DNA from: Rhododendron vialii
Lineage: Eukaryota; Streptophyta; Magnoliopsida; Ericales; Ericaceae
DNA length: 64,000 nt
Direction of reading: 5' to 3'
NCBI RefSeq assembly: GCF_030253575.1
Contig: NC_080560.1
Coordinates: forward strand, 13,988,001-14,052,000
Shown here: in pieces, positions 38,144 through 49,808 of the stretch
Layout: each line of letters begins with the position of its first letter
Position numbering within the stretch: the first letter of the stretch is position 1
Translations under genes and position numbers: made by a program
Notes under the pieces: model-generated
The model's input: only the letters and a program-made list of their open reading frames with translations
Database searches by the model: none
Told to the model about the DNA's origin: nothing

Positions 38144-40044
38144 TTAAAGTTGAACTTTGACAAGTATGCACTTGCGTGAGGAGGGGATAAGATACTCCTT
38201 CAAGGTGGACAGGTTCGGGTCCATTTCTTGAGCTGTTTGTGGTTCCAGCTTAGAAGGAGTTTCAGCGCTAAGGTGGCTGGCCAGCCATGGATTTGTTGAG
38301 ACAGCCTTGGATGATTGGTTGAGTGCAGGATCGGGGGTTTGAAACAAGTTCGGTGTTGAAGTTTGACATGCATGTACTCCTGCGAGGAGGGCAGAGAATT
38401 CTCCTTGAAGGTGGACATTGTTTAGGTCCATTTCTTGCCCCATTTGCGGTTGCAGCTTAGAAGGCGTTTCAGAGCCAAGGTGCTTCGCCATTAATATATT
38501 TTGACGCAACAAAAGACCTGCTATAGTTGCAAGAGTATTTGTCATCATAGTTACATCTCCAGTTGAAATTTGGGACACACCGCCTTCATTGCCACTTATT
38601 TTTTCCTCCAGTGTAAAATGAACCACCACCACCCCCTCCCTGTCATAACCTCCAATTTGGTCAAACCGATGCAAGACACTCTTAATTTCAGAATCACCCC
38701 AAGCAAGCAAAGAAGGGAATTTCCGAACATAAGGCATAACTGTAGGCCTTGGAGAGACACGATCCAAGTAGAAAACCTGCATTATGAGACAATTAAAGTA
38801 ATAATGCATAACAAATAAATAACCAAAGTGAAATAAGGAATATGAAATGCGTTAATGCAGAATCACTCAATACCTACCACCAGGAGGAATAGGCACCCGC
38901 TTGGTTGTGCATGATCCTTATTGCGTTGGTCCAGTATACCCTTGCATAAGAAGTCTAAGGTCAGGTTTGCCCAATTCTGATTGGTCATTGCCGCAACATC
39001 ACTAACAACATTAATAAGGGATCGAGTAACACCCGACTTTGTGGTTGGGCATAAAAAACATCCCAAGATGTAGAAGGCAAATTTCCTCTTGAAAACATCA
39101 TCTACTTCCTCCGTTTTCTCCAAGTACTCTCTCAACTCTTTCAGTTGAACTACCCCATTCGTCATTCCAAGGTTTTTATAAACTTCTGAAAATTCTACCG
39201 ACATATTTCCCTCCAACTCAATAAGGTTGCCTTGTGCATTAATGCCCAAGCACTCATGAACATGGGAATCAGTGAGAAGGAATGTCCGCCCATGAACAGT
39301 AAGTGAACGAGAAACAGGATCAAATTTATGCACCAACCAATTACATAGTGGATGGTTAAGAGCCGTACACCTCAATTCTAATATTCCACCCAACCCAATA
39401 AGCTGAACAGCACGGCGTTGATCTGGGCTTAACTTTTGTACTATTCTAACGATGGACTTTAAAGAAATACGGTTCTGTATCTTTTTCTGCAAATTTAACA
39501 AACATCATCAAATAAGTTGGCATTCCAAAATCAGGTCAAATCATATTCACCTAGACAAGTTCCAACAATTTGTACTCACTTTTCTGGGTTTTGGCGGAAG
39601 TACAGCTTTATGCTTGGTGAGTTCCTCTTTGGCCAACTCAGCCAAATCTTTGTACTTTTGCATGTGTTCGTTCGACAGGTTTTTCCATTGCTCACCAATG
39701 TCCCTCTTCGTCTGCAATACGTACCAAATCATGCACCAATGATCATTCGCCATCATCAACATTAGATCAAATAGATGCAATTAGATGACAAAATGTTAAG
39801 TTAAAATTATAATTTTACCTGATTTGTTATTAAGGTACCAGCATCTTTTAGATTGGCTATGGTTTCATTGCTACTTGCACAAACATAAAGTAGTAGTCAA
39901 ACATTGTCATAGGAAAATACATAATTAAGCACCAAATCAGTGTTAAATGAATTAAATTTTCATTAACAAGGAATACTTATATAGAATGAAGGCCGATGGA
40001 ACCCTTTCTTTCAAAGCATACTTCTGAATGATCTCGTCTGTCAT
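38144..40044 (-). CDS. HMG-box protein fused to a mobile-element-associated plant domain
   Basis: Five exons on the minus strand, 40044-39977, 39870-39819, 39711-39580, 39486-38878 and 38776-38144, join in phase with GT-AG borders to 497 residues without a stop. Residues about 12-77 form an HMG box (VPSAFILYN; IGEQWKNLSNEHMQKYKDLA). Residues 85-287 hold the LGGILELRC / CNWLVHKFDP / VHECLGI pattern found N-terminal to Ulp1-like proteases or in transposon-linked plant proteins of unknown role. VFYLDR follows at 288. The C-terminal part carries a diverged duplicate (ETPSKLQPQMGQEMD and ETPSKLEPQTAQEMD). It is probably DNA-binding. Earlier exons may exist (see 41936-42839), because the ATG lies one base inside a possible acceptor. 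Expression is unknown. Confidence 0.65.
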
Positions 40045-41935
40045 GCTGAAAATACATAATTCATCATGGCCGTGTTACAATCAAACATAATATCGAGATG
40101 AAAATGTAATCAGCTTAAAATGTTTAATCATCAATTGGAAATGGAATCGTACAACTTCAATTGGAAATAGAATCCCTATTTAGTGCAAGGACATGCTAGT
40201 GGCACGAGTCACTAGTTATTAAACACCCTTATAGTTACAAAGAATTGAATAGTCCCGAGGGGACCTTCTTGCTCGTGCCTTAGGGCTACCCCTTCCTAAT
40301 AAACTGGATGGAGATCAAATCTTTTAGTGACATTCTCAAAAGTTAGCAAAAAGAAATAACCATATGCCTACATATGATAAAACATAATAGTAACAAAGCA
40401 TTTCATCTCCAAATGTAAGTTTCTAGGATTACTCAAAGTGTGCAAATCCATGAAGCTCAAAGTGATAACTAAATATACTACCACATTGTGAAGAGGGGAC
40501 TTGAATGCCTCATTCATTTCAGAGGCATAGGCAATGATGTTCGTGTAGCTAGAGCAAACATTAGAATTCAAGTTGTTAAAACTTTTCTTATTTTAGTCTT
40601 TCCAAGTTTGCCACAAAGAGATAACCCACTCCATTAAAAGCTAGGCATGTTTTTTCAATAGCAATTGAATGCCCAACTCACAACCGGATTGCATCCAACC
40701 TCAAGTTGAAAGGTAAGTTAGGATGTGTACTGCAATCGGTTGGATTTCAATGTAGTGGGTTATCTTACAATAATACTATGAATCATTTTACTTATTAGAC
40801 CACTTTTTGTTGCTTAACATCTTAGCCTGGCTTGTATGGTTGAACTAACACTAAAGAAACAAATGGTTGAACTAACAGTAAAGAAACAAAAATGCATGCA
40901 CAACACTCACATGAATCTGTGCGGCTCACACAAATCCAAAAAAGCATTGCTAGGAACACAGTTATGGAAAGAGTTGTATTCAGAATTGTCCGATGCATGC
41001 ATACACACATACATCGTATGGTTCTAAACAAATTGTTGTCCTGGACTTTTCCGATCCATAAATATGAAATCAAACACACCAAAATTTAATCAGTTAATTA
41101 CTCTCCTTGCTTTGACAATTGAAAATGCTTAGCTAATCACTACGTTAGCAAATTCCTCATTTTCTATTAACGTTTGTTGCTTTCTCCAATTGGTCGAACC
41201 AAACAGAGCTCTCCACAGGATAAACTACTACAGACTTCCTTTTTAAATTTTTTTTTATAATAAGGTGCTTGCAGACTTTTTATCTTTCCCTAGTCAGCTT
41301 GCGTGTACCTCGAATTAATTCTTACAGCTCTTTTCATAATCTTTTCACATGCTTGCGTGTTGTGGTGAGATGGCTTCAAAAGTTACTGACAAAGAAAATC
41401 GAACATGAGACTTAAGGATGTAGCAAAGCAAACTATTCCTACTTTGTAGTAGGTTTTAGGCCACTGATAGATACTTGTCTAGTTCTACAAGTCAACCGCC
41501 CAAAACCAATCAGATTTCTGCATTTGTAACAGGAAAGGATATGTTAAGGAATCTAGCACATGAAAACTGAGATAATCTACAGAAAAATTCCTCTTTTCCT
41601 GACCAATTATATCGAGCCGACTAAACATATCTTTGTCAAACATAAGTTACTTAATTGAATCAGGTGGTGGGTAGTTATTATCTAGGAAAAATCAAGGGAG
41701 CTGTTGTAAATAATCATGACCAAACTAACACGAAATAATGTTTAAACTACAATGAACAAAAGATGATCAGGACATCTTGGAAAGGTAGAAGGTTTAAGTG
41801 ACTGTGAGTACCATAAGCCTTTACACAATCTGAATTTGAAAAACTATATTCATGGCAGCATCAATGAATATATCTTTTGAAAAAGCAACATCAATCAGCA
41901 TTCTAGATGACCAATATAATAATAGGTTTTAATAC
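40045..41935. other. Intron or upstream region of the HMG-box gene
   Basis: No further exon could be supported. A 27-bp tandem pair lies at 40836-40889 (ATGGTTGAACTAACA...). If the exons at 41936-42839 belong to the same gene, this is an intron. Confidence 0.35.
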
Positions 41936-42839
41936 CTTGAAGGGCAATCTTTGGACACAGGGTGTCTCTCACAATATCAATAACTGCAGCTTCCTTTCTA
42001 TCATCCAGTGACCAAATACAATGTGCTGATCCGTACTCTTTCGGTTAGCAGTAATGGCAAACTCAAAAGAAGAGAAGTAAGCCATAAGTTGTCTTGACTA
42101 CAAATAATTAGGTCCTGTTCCAGAAGCCTTCTTAAAAAAATAACAGCTTATTTCACATTTTTAAACTCAAAAATAAAGTAAATAAAAAATAATTTTTCAA
42201 TTTTTTTTTTGCATCATATAAAAGATCTCATTGAGATCTTCCAAATAAGATCCATATTACATATTTTTAGATTTCAATGAGTCCATAATATTTGAGCTTG
42301 AAATTGCCTTTTTAAAAAATAAGGACTTATTTTTTGTTCCAGAACGGAGCCTTAGGCTCAGATTTAGCAAAAACGAAAGGAAAATTGCAGAAAAAAAGCC
42401 TCTAAAGTATCGAGCTGTATTCCTTCCTTAACACCTTGTCACAAAGTTTCAGACCCTTCCAAATATTAGAAACCAATACTCAAAAAAACAATCCCCTGCC
42501 CCTGGGAGGTAGTGTGTGCTCGAGCACATGTGCATTTGTATTATCACGCGTTTGATACGACAAGTATTCCTACCACGTAGCCCCAAAGATCGAAACGCAC
42601 GACCGTACAAAACTATTCGGATGAATTACAAGAGAACCCTAACTATTCTAATGAACAAAGAAACCAAAAAAAAGTGCAGGAAAATGAAAAAAACCCTACG
42701 AAACCCTATTTACAGTAGCAATGGTTACCTTGTCACGAAGCAGCGATCGACAACAGAAGGTAGAACCAGAATGGGGATGAAGATACGGACTGAGAGCGAC
42801 GGAGAAGAAGAAGATTAGGACGTAGGGTTTTTTCTCCAT
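41936..42839 (-). CDS. Two candidate exons of a minus-strand gene, partial
   Basis: Exon A (42839-42729) opens with ATG, gives 37 codons (MEKKPYVLIFFFSVALSPYL...) and ends AAG-GTAACC. Exon B (42035-41936) follows an AG and continues in phase (YGSAHCIWSLDDRKEAAVID, IVRDTLCPKIALQ), ending before GGTATT. The N-terminus looks like a signal peptide, but the AAACCCTA-type start is also typical of an untranslated leader. A 241-bp MITE lies in the intron. These may be the 5' exons of the HMG-box gene 1.9 kb downstream or of another gene. The protein family is not recognised. Confidence 0.35.
42111..42351. mobile_element. Tourist-like (PIF/Harbinger) MITE, copy 1
   Basis: 241 bp with ends GGTCCTGTTCCAGAA and TTCCAGAACGGAGCC as inverted repeats, and TTA on both sides (42108-42110, 42352-42354). 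A second copy is at 57640-57876. No coding capacity. Confidence 0.75.
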
Positions 42840-42999
42840 TAGACAATTATTCCCTACAGCAGCTTGTTTTGTCAAAAAGAAAGATGAGTTGTTTTGGGCC
42901 CTTCGATCTTCTCATTAATGTGTTGACAGCTCCATATTAAAACCATCACATGATTCTAACAGAGAAATCCTCATAGAGGATCCGGATCCCAAAATTTTT

Positions 43000-44220
43000 G
43001 CCGTAAAAAAGTTTGATTTCAAATTTTTGGGGGATTCTCCTTGTATGGGCGGGACCAATTGCATACATAATCGGAAAATCGAACATACAATATTGAATCT
43101 GCATTCCGATGAAAAGGTTTTCAAAATCCGTTAGACCCAAAATTTTATGAGAATGATTAAAACAACAAATACAATAAAATTAATGGTATCGATCGTCATG
43201 ATAGTGATGCGGTTGTGTGACTACTGTATATTAGACTACAGCACAAGATCTTGGTTCATAATCAAAAAAGTGTAATGTATAGATTTTAAAGGTGGTTGGC
43301 AACTAATTTTTTTTCAAATGCTCGATCTAAACCGATGGGATTTAACATCTTGTTCATTTAATTATTGTCACCAAAATCGGTGATAATCGGATGTTGACAA
43401 CCACATAATCGGAATACATTTGGTGCTTCCAGAAGCGTTAAAGTCCCATACTGCACCACTCTTGGGCCGCCTCGGCTATTTTTTTCCGAATTGGGACCGT
43501 CTATACTTTACGTAACAAAGATTAGAATACTTCTGCCAAAAATGAATTAAATTTCTTATCAATACATACTTGATCGGATGTAAAATGTCATTATAGTAAT
43601 GAATCTACGTCCCAATAAAAAGGCTTTCTAAACCCGTAGTCCCAAAAAATTTACGAGAACAATTAAAACACCAAGCGAAACAAACTGAACGGTATCGATC
43701 ATTGTGATTGTGTTGCGATAGTATGAGTATTGTACATTACACAAAAACATAAGACCTTAGTTTAGAAACAATGAAATTCAACATATAGATTTTAAAGGAA
43801 GCTATTCAATAATTTTTTCTGATGACCGATCTAAACCGTTAAGATTGCACATCTTATCGATTCTATATTTTTTGCCAACTTTAGTGATAATCGGATGTCG
43901 GCAACCACATGATCGGAACACATTCGATGCTTATGTAGGTATTAAAGTCCTATAATTCACAACTCGATGACCGCTTGATCAATTTTTTAAAATCGGAACC
44001 GTCTATCATTTCCGTAAGAGAGATTAGATCATTCTTGCAAAAAAAATAAGTAAATTGCTTATCGTTACAAACTTTATCGGACATAAGTTATCATTCTTCT
44101 ATTGAATTTTTGTACCAATCAAAGAGTTTCATAATCCGGATGGAGCCCAAAATTTTCATAAATAACTAAATCAACAAGAACAACCAAATTAACGGCCTTG
44201 ATTATTAAAATAAATGATTT
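43000..44220. repeat. Diverged tandem repeat, unit about 505 bp
   Basis: Blocks recur with a period of about 500-510 bp: AAAAGG-TTTC-AAA-CCGT...CCCAAAA at 43111, 43618 and (partly) 44118; GGTATCGATC at about 43186 and 43692; ATCGGATGT-GGCAACCACAT at about 43390 and 43893; ACCGTCTAT near 43497 and 44007. There are two full units and one partial, clearly diverged. No coding content is seen. It may be the body of a large non-autonomous element ending at the hairpin near 44894. Confidence 0.65.
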
Positions 44221-44339
44221 TTTGAGGTCCATTACATTTTACTGTTGAACATAATCGCAAGAAACATTTACATTTTAAATTTTTTTCCCATTTAACCATG
44301 GTTAAACATTTTCAAATAAAAAAATAAATGAAAAAATGA

Positions 44340-44894
44340 CAGGTGGGTATTGTTATGGTTTTAGAGGTTGTTATACCTTTTAGAGGTTATTGTTATGCTT
44401 TTATGTGGTCATATTATGCTTCTTTTACTTTTTACTTTTTGTTATGCCTTTTATGGTTTTTGTTATACTTGTTGTTGGTTTTGTGCTATGCTTTTCAATG
44501 GTTTATGTTATGCCCACATGGTTATAACTCAGCAGTTATGTCATTTAATGGTTTTGTTATGCCTATTTTGGGTTAATGTTATACCTGTTTAGGAAATGTT
44601 ATACTCATGTTATGCCATTAAATTCACGTGTTATGCCTTTTTGGGTTTACTTGTTATGCTATTTAGTGGTTTTGTTATGCCAAATTCGATGACCTGTTAG
44701 GATGACCAGTTAGACCAATTTTTTTTGGTCAAACTGGCATGCGTGGCACAATCTCAACCATTGGATCGGAGTTTTGGTTATGCCTTGGTTATGCCTTGTT
44801 ATGGCTTGGTTATACATATAATTGGTTTGGTTATGCTTGTAATGATTTTGTTATGCCAAAAATTACGGTGTCCCCAAAATGACTGGGGACATCG
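44340..44894 (+). repeat. GTTATGCC minisatellite and terminal hairpin (repeat copy 2)
   Basis: GTTATGCY/GTTATAC words recur about twenty or more times with GGTTTT spacers. At 44866-44894 a 10-bp stem (CGGTGTCCCC / GGGGACATCG, one G-T pair) encloses a nine-base loop. The hairpin and the last array words match 28570-28740 inverted. Confidence 0.6.
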
Positions 44895-45940
44895 AAGTCG
44901 TTCCCTTATTAATCTACAAAGTAGAAGAACAATCGATTAAGATAATCGAGTGAACAATTACAAGTTATAACTACTTCTAGAAAAGAAAAGATAAAGGCAT
45001 GTTGGCGTTGTTTTGTTGTGTCTAAAACTATTACGATCTCAAGCATAAATAGGCCTGCTCCAATTTGAATTTGAATCGCCCCTCCAATCCAATATGGCAG
45101 TTACTTCTCCTTTTCGTCCCTCCAATCCAATATGGCAGTTACTTCTCCTTTTCGTCCCTCTTCGTAAATAGCTTCCACAAGCATTTGAGCATATCCAAAC
45201 AATTGCTCCTTTAATCATGGGAGAACTGCCCCTTTGATCATGGAAGAAACCGAATACCCTTCCTGTTGACACCTGTGATTCAATCGTTGAAGGTAAGAAA
45301 CTATAATAGTCAATCGACGGGTGAACCTCCCTCTCATGTTTAACTTATAAGACTTTATTATGGCTCTGTAATAATCATGTTAATTAACCACATTAATTAA
45401 CCAGACCATAAGTCTCATTGATTTTTCAATAATACCCTTCTATCTATGTCATGTGCCATGTGTCACTCAATTGACGGGAAATTTAATAAATTACAAATAT
45501 GGTGCAAACAGCCACATCAATATTGCCTGCTGAGTAAGTTGTGTTTGGAGATCCCTTTCTGTCGAGTCTTATTTTCTCCTTCTCCTTGCTCAATCTAGTC
45601 TCTGTTTTTTTCTGGATTTTTTTTTTCCTTTTTCCTGGAGATGATTTTCTTGATGTCTTAAAGTAAAGCATTTTCATATTCCTGTTTTGTTGTAGCGAAA
45701 GCCATGAGGAGCTTGGAACAAAAGATCATCCCCTGCCATCCACTCAAATCAGCTGCTTGTCCATGCCTGATGAATCTAGCTCTATTGATCTTGTGAACTT
45801 CCTCATAGAGGCCCTTCAAAAAAAAAAACTCCCTCAGAGAGAAAATACACCTGCTAGGAGCTAGTGAGGTTGGAAGGGGACTCAAAGAAGGGCGTTGCGA
45901 CCACAATTCAACCGTCATTTATGCCGAAACTAATGAAGTA
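44895..45940. other. Intergenic with 38-bp tandem pair
   Basis: Copies at 45083-45120 and 45121-45158 (TCCAATCCAATATGGCAG...) are near-identical. The rest is the 5' flank of the DC1 pseudogene. No start exon was identified. Confidence 0.5.
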
Positions 45941-46770
45941 TGTGATGCATGTGTCTGACCCATTTCAACTCCCCATTACAACTGCCCTGAATGCAATTTA
46001 ATTCTCCACAGAAGTTGTGCGGAGTTACCCAGCGATATACAACATCCTTTCCACACACATCACCCACTCATCCTCCAAAAGATGCCATTTTTTCAATGTG
46101 ATGCCTGTGGACGTTACTGCAATGGCATTTCTTATGGATGTCGTGGTTGCAATTTCGATCTTGACATCAAGTGTGCCTCCTTACCAACTACCATCAGACA
46201 CGAAGCTCATGAACTCAATCTTGTCGATGACAAATGTGACGAATGGTGCAGTTCTTGTCGTTAATTTTTTGCCTACAGCAACTACAAGTTCTGCTGTAAG
46301 GATTGTAAATTCAATCTACATATCGAATGTGCTTCGTTGCAACAAACATTTAGACACAGACATGACCAACATCCCCTGATCTTAAAATATACCCCGTTTG
46401 GAATCAAACCTGAAGAGTATTATTGTGAAATTTGTGAGGAAGAAATGAACACAAAGCTCTGGTTCTACTATTGTGCAGATTGCAACTACGCTTTTCATAG
46501 CAAATGCCTCTGTACTGCTGCTGATGAATTTGCAAATGTCAAGGTCGGGGCCATTGTCAAGGTGAAAAACCACTGCCACCACCTCACCATTCAACAGGCA
46601 AAATACAACGGCCTTAATTGTGATTGATGTCTTTTACCTTGTAAAAATTTGTTATGTGAATGCAAAGAATGTGATTTCCACCTCCACCTTCTTTGTGCCC
46701 TCGCGCCCCACTTCGCCGAATTCCAAAGGATTGGATTTATTTGTCGTGAACAAAGCATGGAATATGATTG
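45941..46770 (+). pseudogene. DC1-domain protein gene, stopped by point nonsense codons
   Basis: One continuous frame of about 276 codons carries successive DC1 modules: CDACV-PISTPHYNCPEC, FFQCDACGRYCNGISYGC, CDEWCSSC, FCCKDCKFNLHIECA, YYCEICEEEMN with FYYCADC, and CKECDFHLHLLCA. It is interrupted only by TGA (45956), TAA (46262) and TGA (46625), each where the family has a sense residue. No frameshift is seen, so decay is recent or slight. DC1 proteins are plant zinc-binding proteins linked to stress and hormone responses. The N-terminal start is not visible. Confidence 0.8.
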
Positions 46771-46910
46771 AACAGACATTCGAAGCTTGAGATAGTTGAC
46801 CAACTTCTTCACATGAAGCATGGAATATGCTTTAAATAGTTGATCAACTTCTTCACATGACGCATGGAATATGATTGAACAGACATTCGAGCTTGTTGGT
46901 ATCTGGATAG
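46756..46910. repeat. Short repeat cluster downstream of the DC1 pseudogene
   Basis: GCATGGAATATG occurs three times, followed by ATTGAACAGACATTCGA (copies 1 and 3) or TTTAAATAGTTGATC (copy 2), with CAACTTCTTCACATGA between. The unit is 45-65 bp. Confidence 0.65.
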
Positions 46911-48360
46911 TCACCTGAACAGCTGGTTGGTACGAAAGTTCACCTGCCTTGCCTTTTCTCTACTGCTACAAAGCATGAGGAAGTAGAAGAAGTTTCTCTA
47001 TCCCTGCAAGGCCTTGGGGTTAAGACATAAATGTGGGCGATCTGGGTCCATGGTAGGTCTTGGTATCAACTTTCTTTTCATGGAGATGGTGTCTTTATGG
47101 TCTCTTTTGCACGTTGATTTCGATATCAATTGTTTTTCTTTGAAGTCTCTTCTCTTCTTGTTATGTAATTTATGTTGTGTCTTGAGATGATTGTTACTTC
47201 ATCTCGAATTGTGTGCGCAATCTATTCGTCAATAAAGCAAATGGTTTGATCTCATTCAGTTATATATGCTTTGCCAGATTGCATTCCTAACCGTATCTTT
47301 CTGCCATTGGGGCTTGTACTTTTGATTTATGCGTTGAACGTGCTTGTGGGATATGGTAGTCCATGAAAAATCAGTACATTCAAGTGTTTCGAATGACGAG
47401 GACGAGGAGGCTCCAAAACGGATAACATTAGGACGATGTGAAGTGGCAAAGGGGCATCTCTTCAAACAAAAATGTTTACCAATTGTGGAGAAGATACATA
47501 TCAACCTTGAGGGCAACCTTGGTTTTAATGGTTGGAGAAGGATGTGATTATATTTATATAGTTTCTATATTTCTTATTTGATAGATGTCAATGTTTGATT
47601 ATGGCCTTTTAAGTTAAGTCTTGCATTCCAAGATATCATGTCTTCTAATTTTGCTCCATTTTTAGTTTCATGCCTATTTCAGATTGGAGATACCATATGA
47701 CATTATTATGTAAGAATAATGTTTGATTTGCCTATAGGCGTTGAACCTTAGATCCCCTCGAAGCGATCCATTTCTTCCATGTTCTCTATATTTAGATCTC
47801 TTAGTAATATTTTTGAGCGCACCTATCACTTGAAAGGCAAGTCACGAAGTGCATTCGATATGACCACTACAACAATCCCCGTGAAAATATTGGTTTCGAA
47901 TGCAAAGAACATTATTCAGCCTCAACCTTCTTTATGGCTGGAACGAATGTTATGAGTACTGAATCCGCATGTTTCGAAAGACGCATGAAATATGATTGTA
48001 CAACATTCAGCTCTTCGCTCACTTTCTTCATACGGACCGTCGAATGTGGTAGTATCCAGATAGCCACCCTAAAAGTTGATTGTTACTAGGTTCAAGGTAG
48101 GTGCTAATTCGAGTTTCAGTTGCTTTTCTTTGGAGTTTCTTTTCTTCTTCTTGTCTAACCATATGCTGTTACTAGAACAATTTTATTCCTTTTCGGAATT
48201 GTATTCCCAATCCATTCTTCGGTATAGCCAATGGCTTAACTCATTCAGGTATTCTTCACACATTACAATTACAACCGTCTTTCTGCCGTTGGAATTGATA
48301 CTTTTTCTTATATATACTTCTGTGCATCGAACTGCTTGTTTGTCGATATGCCAATGAGGG
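46911..48360 (+). pseudogene. DC1 3' flank and its degraded duplicate
   Basis: The stretch 47880-48360 repeats 46640-47345 in the same direction: CGAATGCAAAGAAC, CGCATGAAATATGATTG, TTGCTTTTCTTTGGAGTTTC and CTTTCTGCCGTTGG correspond to copies about 1.0-1.2 kb upstream. A tandem duplication therefore copied the 3' end of the DC1 gene; the second copy has lost its coding pattern. A plus frame at 47344-47547 between them is not recognised. Confidence 0.5.
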
Positions 48361-49108
48361 CATAAGTGAGATATTCCATAGCACACATTGTATTAACATA
48401 CATGAGTGATTTCTCCGCCTAACAGCTTAAGTTTTGTGGTAGAATGTAAAAAAGATGTACAATACACACCCCACGATAGAAAGGCTGCAGAATGATAAAA
48501 CTACTAAAAATAAGTTCTGTGTGATAGACCATGTAGACTGGCTGCACGCGAGCAGAATTTTGTTCATGCTCATTGTGCACATAAAATAGATTTTCCCGAA
48601 GCAGCAATTAGAAAAGCTACTTATTCTGTAGCTTCTTCATTTGCACACATCCCACACAAGCTACGTATCTGCACAACAATAAGCACAATCTTGTTTCTTC
48701 GCAACCTCTGATCATATATCACAGTAGAGGTTGAACTTGGAAAACCGATAACCAAGAAGAATTAGCAAGAGCCGATCAAAAAACAAAAGAAGAATTAGCG
48801 AGAGTGAGAGTGAGAGTGCGTGAGCAATTAACATGCTCAATGGTTTCCGGCAATGATACTGCGGTGCACTGGTAGGATTGTCCCTGGGCACTGTGTGTAC
48901 TGCCACAAGCATCACATCAAACCAGACTTAGCCTCAACTCGAGCTCGAAAGCAACTAAGCAAGTCAAAAAGATCACAATTGTAAAATAAATGCCGACAAG
49001 GGTTGAAGCAGTAATCACATTGGTAAGTCAAATAAAGCATGTAAAGGAGGGTGATGGGGTGTTAAGGTTGGACTAGATGGTTCATGTTTTGGGGACGGCC
49101 AAAATGCG

Positions 49109-49142
<34 letters not shown>

Positions 49143-49808
49143 AAGCAAGAGATGACATGCTTAAAAGCAAGTCCTGAAGTGAATAGTATTTAGTAAACAA
49201 ACCAATGAAATTTTTGACAACGCAGAAACAAAGTGGCAGGCTATGAATTAAAATATCTCAACACCGTCCATATTTTTCAAGACAAATATGATTCCATCGC
49301 GTAGCTGTGATGTCCAATCAACTTAATTTATATGCTTGGCCTACTCTGTAAGATCAACTGATTAGATCATAACAGCTGTATGTAATATGGACCCATATTA
49401 TAGCAAACATACCATGCATTAGGCTTTGGATTTTGAAATTATGCATTTTGCTACAGAGTATGTTTTCAGACAACAATGGAGCACTGCATCATCAGCTGAG
49501 CATCAAGTTACATACATGGAGAAGGCAATTCCTCGTCCATGGGGTGCTATATGCATCAAAAGAACTGGTATTACTATCTGTACATTTCATTGAATACTAC
49601 AAGATTGACAAGAAGGAACTCCGTCAGGAAACAAATCATCCGAGACTGGCCAATGGGGAAATTACCTTGTAGCAGAGCGAGTGCCCCACAAGCAAATTTT
49701 ACAACAGTGAAATGGAGAGGAGCGGAATCCAACTCCAAATGGTAGGTTTCTCACTCTTCATTCGGTGCTCTTTTCACGACAGAAAAATGTTGAAAGAATC
49801 ACTTCATA
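48361..49808. other. Intergenic 3' of the Nudix gene
   Basis: No gene is seen. It contains the GT microsatellite at 49111-49140 and a GAGAGTGAGAGTGAGAGTG run near 48801-48819. Confidence 0.5.
49111..49140. repeat. (GT)15 microsatellite
   Basis: Fifteen uninterrupted GT units, likely length-polymorphic. Confidence 0.95.

Noticed and set aside
43315-44220. Possible CRISPR-like or satellite array
   Set aside because: Units are about 505 bp and strongly diverged. This is a eukaryotic tandem duplication, not a CRISPR.
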